The position numbers were made by a program, and so were the translations under genes. A stretch of 38,261 bases of DNA from assembly GCA_964369965.1 (NCBI GenBank), contig CAYJGF010000023.1, positions 1-38,261 on the forward strand, in the 5' to 3' direction. The notes below the pieces were generated by a model. It was not told the DNA's origin. It made no database searches and saw only the letters and a program-made list of their open reading frames with translations. Positions 34,334 through 38,261 of this stretch are shown here, one piece after another; position 1 is the stretch's first letter; every line of letters starts with the position of its first letter. This DNA is from CAYJBH01 sp964369965 (GTDB taxonomy: Bacteria > Bacillota > Clostridia > Oscillospirales > Ruminococcaceae).

Positions 34334-35260
34334 ATGAATCGCAATTCAAAAGCAATTATTATTTTGTGTAGTCACCTTTGCGTAGGTGAAAACATTAAAC
34401 CTTTTGAGCCATCCGAGTGGTCAAAATTTGCTGATAGATTGATAGATTTACAACTATCACCTTGTGATTTATTAAAAATGGATAGTGTTAATTTAAAAAA
34501 TTATTTTACCGACACAGAGTCTGAACGTATAATGAACCTAGTAAATCGAAGTGCCGGTATTTCGTTTGAACTGAGTAAATATGCAGAACAAGGAATTAAT
34601 GTAGTCACAAGAGCTGATAGTGAATATCCGGCTTTGTTAAAGTTAAAATTAAAGAAAACCTGTCCACCTTTATTTTATTATATCGGTGATTTATCTATAT
34701 GCAATCGAAGTTTTATCGGGTTTGTCGGGTCCAGAAAAATTGATGTATCGGATGAAGAGTTTACTAAAACAACTGTAAAAAAAGCATTACAAAAGGGTTA
34801 TGGAATAGTTTCCGGAGGGGCGAAAGGTATAGATAATATATCGGTAGATACAGCGATTGAAAATAATGGCTATGTTGTTGAATATATTTCCGACTCACTT
34901 GATAAAAAAATCAAGAAAAAAAATATTATACAACCACTGCGAGACCGACAACTTGTTATTCTGTCAACCGCAAAACCCGATGCCGGATTTAACACAGGGA
35001 TGGCTATGGCACGCAATAAATATATATATTCTCAATCAAAGGCCAGCATCGTTGTAAGGTCGGAATACAATAAAGGCGGTACATGGAGTGGCGCAAATGA
35101 AGCTATAAAAAAGGATTATTGCAGAGTTTTATGCTGGGATAATAATGCCTATCTCGGAAATGCGGAAATAATCAAAAACGGAGCTATCGGAATTGATGAA
35201 AATTGGAACGGGCGCATCCCAAGCGAAAAGGAAATACATGAGCAATTGAGTTTGTTTTGA
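34334..35260 (+). CDS. DprA/Smf-like DNA-processing protein
   Basis: A 308-residue protein. The N-terminal helical part contains DSEYPALLKLKLKKTCPPLFYYIGD, and a Rossmann-type DprA domain follows (about 125-300) with GFVGSRKID, SGGAKGID (about 160-167) and NKGGTWSGANEAI (about 245-257). DprA binds single-stranded DNA and loads RecA in transformation; related proteins also occur in defence loci. The C-terminal winged helix of many DprA proteins is absent. The ATG is three bases after the RecQ-PRTase stop, with AAGGAG at the right distance. In this context it probably works with the helicase-PRTase rather than as the housekeeping competence DprA; that is inference. Confidence 0.85.
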   Translation: MNRNSKAIIILCSHLCVGENIKPFEPSEWSKFADRLIDLQLSPCDLLKMDSVNLKNYFTDTESERIMNLVNRSAGISFELSKYAEQGINVVTRADSEYPALLKLKLKKTCPPLFYYIGDLSICNRSFIGFVGSRKIDVSDEEFTKTTVKKALQKGYGIVSGGAKGIDNISVDTAIENNGYVVEYISDSLDKKIKKKNIIQPLRDRQLVILSTAKPDAGFNTGMAMARNKYIYSQSKASIVVRSEYNKGGTWSGANEAIKKDYCRVLCWDNNAYLGNAEIIKNGAIGIDENWNGRIPSEKEIHEQLSLF

Positions 35261-35422
35261 AAATGATAGATTAAAATTAATTGTATTGTTAAGGAGTGGT
35301 TGGAAATAATAGAATAGAAATTATTTTATTTTAAACCTATAGTTCTTATAATAATTAAAAAAGCATATTTCTTTCAAACTTATTAATCTAAATTATTTGA
35401 ATTAAAGTAAGTCTTAAATATG

Positions 35423-35451
35423 TTGTTATATATAGGTGAATATTGTATAAT
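35423..35451 (+). promoter_or_regulatory. Promoter of the SIR2 gene
   Basis: TTGTTA (35423-35428), a 17-bp spacer and TATAAT (35446-35451), about 40 nt before the start codon. The rest of the 238-bp gap after the DprA-like gene is AT-rich with nothing recognisable. Confidence 0.6.
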
Positions 35452-35498
35452 ATGTGCATATTTATCTATAAAATATAAAATTATTTATGAGGTGCCGT

Positions 35499-35971
35499 AT
35501 GTTACTAAGTGAATTAATAAATTACAAAGACAATAAGAGTAGACTATCTTCAATTAAATCGTTGAGAGAAAATATTATACCTTTTGTAGGGTCGGGAATT
35601 TCAAAAAGTTGCGGATTATTTACATGGGGTGAATTACTTAATATTTTAGGCAAAGAGTTTTTAACAGAAAATGAAATTCTAGAACTACAAGAGACAAACA
35701 ATTATTTTGCGTTTGCAGATAAAATCGTTCAAGCCTCCGGTAATAGTGATATGATAATGAAAAGAATTCGTGAAATATTTTCTAATACCATAACACAAAA
35801 TTTATATCTACCATTTTTAATTGCAACTTCCTTTGCAAAAATGATAGTCACAACAAATTATGATACATTAATTGAAAAGTCTTGTGAATTGTTTAATGAT
35901 GAGATTTTAAAACCTTTGCTTCCTTGCCTAGAAGGGCAAATGAACGAAGCAATACAAATAAATGAAAGGCG
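35499..35971 (+). CDS. SIR2-family NAD-binding protein, N-terminal part (runs into assembly gap)
   Basis: The first 157 residues of a SIR2-like protein. IPFVGSGIS (about residues 27-35) is the NAD-binding Gly-rich loop, SCGLFTWGELL follows, and VTTNYDTLIEKS (about 117-128) carries the Asn/Asp NAD-site motif. Such domains in bacterial defence proteins hydrolyse NAD+ on phage sensing. The start is the ATG at 35499, preceded by GAGGTG; a further ATG at 35487 has no RBS. The sequence enters ten N at 35972. The catalytic HG motif expected about 25-40 residues after TTNYD is not seen and probably lies in the missing bases. Confidence 0.8.
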
Positions 35972-35981
35972 NNNNNNNNNN
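35972..35981. other. Assembly gap (10 N) inside the SIR2 gene
   Basis: Ten undetermined bases. Comparison with the usual SIR2 layout suggests that about 20-25 codons are missing, so ten is a placeholder. The reading frame changes across it. Confidence 0.95.
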
Positions 35982-35983
35982 TT

Positions 35984-36916
35984 TATGGAAGTACCAATGA
36001 ACAGAACAATAAATTAGTGCCTTTATATTTACGTAAAATTTTTTCAAGTAAAAAAGTTCTATTTTTAGGATGTGGTTTAGAAAAAGACAGAACTCTTGAA
36101 ATATTAGAAATTTGTATAAATGAAAATAGAAGTATTTCACATTTTGCAATAGTTCCATTTTTTTTAGATAAAAACAAACAGCTTTTTTTTGCAAAGAAAC
36201 TTAATACACTGGGAATAGAACCTATTTATTATCCTGAAAAAGATTATAAATGCGTGCAACAATTAATTAATTTCATATCAAATGACAATATATATTTACA
36301 TGCGATGAGAAATTATTTTGTTAATAATTACAAAAATTGTGATGAACTTGAGCAAAATATTGATGTTTTGCTAATTATACTTAAAGAATGCTTTTATGAA
36401 ACTGCAAATATACACTCCCAAATTTTAGATATAGCTATTTTCGAAAAAGATTTTTCACAAAACATTATAGAAAGCGAAAAACAATCTGCAACAATTTATG
36501 ATTTCTGTATTAACACTTTTTGCATCTATGTAGAATTAGGGTTAACAATCAACAAAAAGGTAATTGTTGATTGTTTCAAACACTATTTTAGTGCTAGCTT
36601 AAGCAAAGAAAATTTAACTGAATTTGCAACAAAAAAAGGACTTGTGCGTAAATGGAACGCTCCCCCAAAACCACTCATTTTTAAGACAAATTTACAAAAA
36701 TATGAATTAAGTACTAATATAAATAAAGTTATAAATGAACTGGCATATAAGAGCGGTATGGATTTTGCTGCAGTTCAGTCAACATATAATTATTCTAAAT
36801 CCTTAATTGAAAATTACAGCGAAGTTATAGAGCACAATGATTTGATTCGTATTTTGTTTGCAGTTGGGTCTATCAGTTATCAATATAAAGATTCTTTAAC
36901 CGGTACAAATATTTAA
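35984..36916 (+). CDS. SIR2-family protein, continuation after the gap
   Basis: From 35984 the frame reads YGSTNEQNNKLVPLYLRKIFSSKKVLFLGCGLEKDR. This is the last part of the SIR2 fold; it corresponds to the F-L-R-x-L-F ... LLFIGYSLSDPD region of SIR2_2-type domains. A helical region follows to residue 310 of this piece. No genuine start codon is needed, because it continues the gene at 35499. The frame ends at TAA 36914-36916, just where a TPR-like frame begins. Together with the flanking pieces it should form one protein of roughly 820 residues. Confidence 0.7.
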   Translation, partial: YGSTNEQNNKLVPLYLRKIFSSKKVLFLGCGLEKDRTLEILEICINENRSISHFAIVPFFLDKNKQLFFAKKLNTLGIEPIYYPEKDYKCVQQLINFISNDNIYLHAMRNYFVNNYKNCDELEQNIDVLLIILKECFYETANIHSQILDIAIFEKDFSQNIIESEKQSATIYDFCINTFCIYVELGLTINKKVIVDCFKHYFSASLSKENLTEFATKKGLVRKWNAPPKPLIFKTNLQKYELSTNINKVINELAYKSGMDFAAVQSTYNYSKSLIENYSEVIEHNDLIRILFAVGSISYQYKDSLTGTNI

Positions 36917-36933
36917 TACGTTGTATAACAGAA

Positions 36934-37926
36934 TTGGAAAAGATCGAATTAAATTCAAGTAGCGACATGCTTTTTTTAGCAAAATGTTATGGGAATTTGG
37001 CTATTGTTCTAAGTTTTAGTGGTGGCAGTAAAAAAGACATTGATCATGCTATTGAACAAGATTTTAAAATTAAAGCAAAGTATGGTGTGAAAGATGATAA
37101 TTATATAAGAGCATTAAATAATTATACTGCTATTATAACAGATTCTGACTTTGAAAAAGCTTGTGATTTATTGATTGAACTATCTGAACTTAAAAAAGAA
37201 AAAACTCTACATATTCATGAATGTGAAAAATTATCAGAATATATATCCAGTTGGGCTACAACCATATTTAATATTGGGCTTTTGGCAAGAGATATGGATT
37301 TATATGAGATTGCACACAAATATGTATGTATAGCAAATAAAATGCGTTTTAAAACAATAAGTTTAATGAATAAAGATTATTGCAGTTCATTAAATGTTTG
37401 CTCAGAAATAGAATTGTTTACTGAGGAAAAGCAGAATTTATACAACTTAATAAAAAGTATTGAAAGTCGAAATAATCTACCTGAAGGATTTACAACAACA
37501 CTTTGGCACACGTGGTATATTTGCGCATTTTATCATTATTTGCAAGGCGACTTTAAAAACGCATCAAAATATATAAGTAAATCAATTGCAAACATGCAAA
37601 TTAAAGGTGAATTAATTGATTTCAGAATATTTAGAATCCACTTATTACATGCGGATATTAAATTTGCGAAAAGCAGAAAAACCAATAACACAAAATTTGA
37701 CAATGAAATTTATTTAATAATCATAAAAGACATAATAAAAGCAGTTGGAAAAGATAGTTATTATCTAGTTTCGCCCTATAAAAAGCTAATTAATGCAACA
37801 GAAGATTTAACAGAAAAGCAAAGATATCAATTGAATCTAGACAGACTGCTTAATATACATGAGCACAAAAACAAGTGTATTGAGACTAAATTAATCGATT
37901 ATTTATCAAGGGTAGAAAATGGTTAA
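36934..37926 (+). CDS. TPR-like helical-repeat region, probably the C-terminal half of the SIR2 protein
   Basis: A 330-codon frame starting at a TTG without RBS. The frame is open further upstream to 36889 and reads NRYKYLIRCITELEKIEL before the TTG, so this is the continuation of a longer protein in another frame. It is all helical, with TPR-like units such as AKCYGNLAIVLSFSG, TTIFNIGLLARDMDLYEIAHKY and WYICAFYHYLQGDFKNASKY. Helical repeats behind SIR2 domains serve as phage-protein sensors or oligomerisation scaffolds in known defence proteins. Alternatively it is a separate gene, but the missing start signals argue against that. Confidence 0.6.
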   Translation: MEKIELNSSSDMLFLAKCYGNLAIVLSFSGGSKKDIDHAIEQDFKIKAKYGVKDDNYIRALNNYTAIITDSDFEKACDLLIELSELKKEKTLHIHECEKLSEYISSWATTIFNIGLLARDMDLYEIAHKYVCIANKMRFKTISLMNKDYCSSLNVCSEIELFTEEKQNLYNLIKSIESRNNLPEGFTTTLWHTWYICAFYHYLQGDFKNASKYISKSIANMQIKGELIDFRIFRIHLLHADIKFAKSRKTNNTKFDNEIYLIIIKDIIKAVGKDSYYLVSPYKKLINATEDLTEKQRYQLNLDRLLNIHEHKNKCIETKLIDYLSRVENG

Positions 37927-37972
37927 AGCGTCATTATTATGTGAAACAAAATTGCAATAAGGAGTGAACAAA

Positions 37973-38261
37973 ATGCAAAAAAGACAATCTTTATATAATA
38001 AATTCAAACTACATTTTAAAATTCCAGGGCGTTCTTTACTTGCGGGAGCGTCTGCTTTAGGCATAATGGAAGTTTTATCAAATATATTATTTATAATCAG
38101 TAATATATTTAATACTAATTTATTAGCTAATATTAGTATTATAATATGTTTGTTTACTGTGATAATTTGTTTTTTTTATCAATTACATATTATACCTTTA
38201 AACTTTGAAACCACCTCTCAATTATCACGTTATCCACCCAACGTGCTCTGCCATCCATGCT
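37973..38261 (+). CDS. Two-helix membrane protein, 3' end outside the window
   Basis: The ATG at 37973 has a good AAGGAG site ten bases upstream. The frame is open to the window end (96 codons). A basic N-terminus (MQKRQSLYNKFKLHFK) is followed by two hydrophobic helices (about 22-46 and 52-74), then the sequence turns polar. It follows the SIR2-TPR gene by 46 bp on the same strand, so it may be a membrane-acting partner of that system. No family is recognised from this part alone. Confidence 0.6.
   Translation, partial: MQKRQSLYNKFKLHFKIPGRSLLAGASALGIMEVLSNILFIISNIFNTNLLANISIIICLFTVIICFFYQLHIIPLNFETTSQLSRYPPNVLCHPC

Noticed and set aside
36890..36905. Programmed -1 ribosomal frameshift between the SIR2 and TPR frames
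   Set aside because: The local sequence (T TTA ACC) is not a proper slippery heptamer. A missing A in the homopolymer next to an assembly gap is simpler.

Overview
The window reads as chromosomal sequence from an uncultured, spore-forming low-GC Gram-positive bacterium, most likely a clostridium. The evidence is a sipL-spoIVA sporulation pair, a Bacillus-type psp/ydj envelope-stress operon, YfhO, an RND pump of the SwrC kind, strong AGGAGG-type ribosome sites and several near-consensus sigma-A promoters. A run of ten N at 35972-35981 shows that this is a scaffolded assembly, probably metagenomic.

Layout. 137-3879: envelope-stress operon (SPFH/zinc-ribbon protein, zinc-ribbon membrane protein, a TPM-family tail without its TPM domain, a tiny membrane protein, PspA). 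4058-4699: exported lipoprotein beta-carbonic anhydrase with its own promoter, bracketed by the two halves of an interspersed palindromic repeat. 4772-6971 (minus): the paired putative DNA-repair genes TIGR03915/DUF4130 and TIGR03916 radical SAM. 7170-12682: a CASTOR/POLLUX-like ion channel and an overlapping c-di-GMP pair (GGDEF synthase, GGDEF-EAL phosphodiesterase). 12682-12875: an intact copy of the palindromic repeat. 12992-16948: a 1318-residue RND transporter. 16905-19010 (minus): YfhO. 19139-21997: sipL and a spoIVA that loses its C-terminus abruptly.

From about 21890 the character changes. A 228-bp direct repeat (22005-22232 and 31968-32195, six mismatches, offset 9963 bp) carries a terminator, a promoter and a broken RhuM-family fragment. 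Each copy is preceded by a 32-codon ORF that has the same first eight residues but a different body. Between the copies lie an AT-rich two-domain glycosyltransferase, a complete oligopeptide/dipeptide ABC transporter whose codon use looks like the host, an AT-rich multi-pass membrane protein resembling GT-C enzymes, and about 700 bp of decayed DNA.

After the second copy the sequence is very AT-rich and looks like a defence or conflict island. It holds a RecQ helicase fused to a C-terminal phosphoribosyltransferase, a DprA/Smf-like protein directly behind it, a SIR2 protein with a TPR-like C-terminal half (broken here by the assembly gap and an apparent one-base frameshift), and the start of a two-helix membrane protein cut by the window end. 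The helicase-PRTase-DprA set mirrors the ComFA-ComFC-DprA partnership of natural competence, condensed into two genes. This is the best candidate here for a little-described system. No tRNA, rRNA, CRISPR array or intact transposase was recognised.
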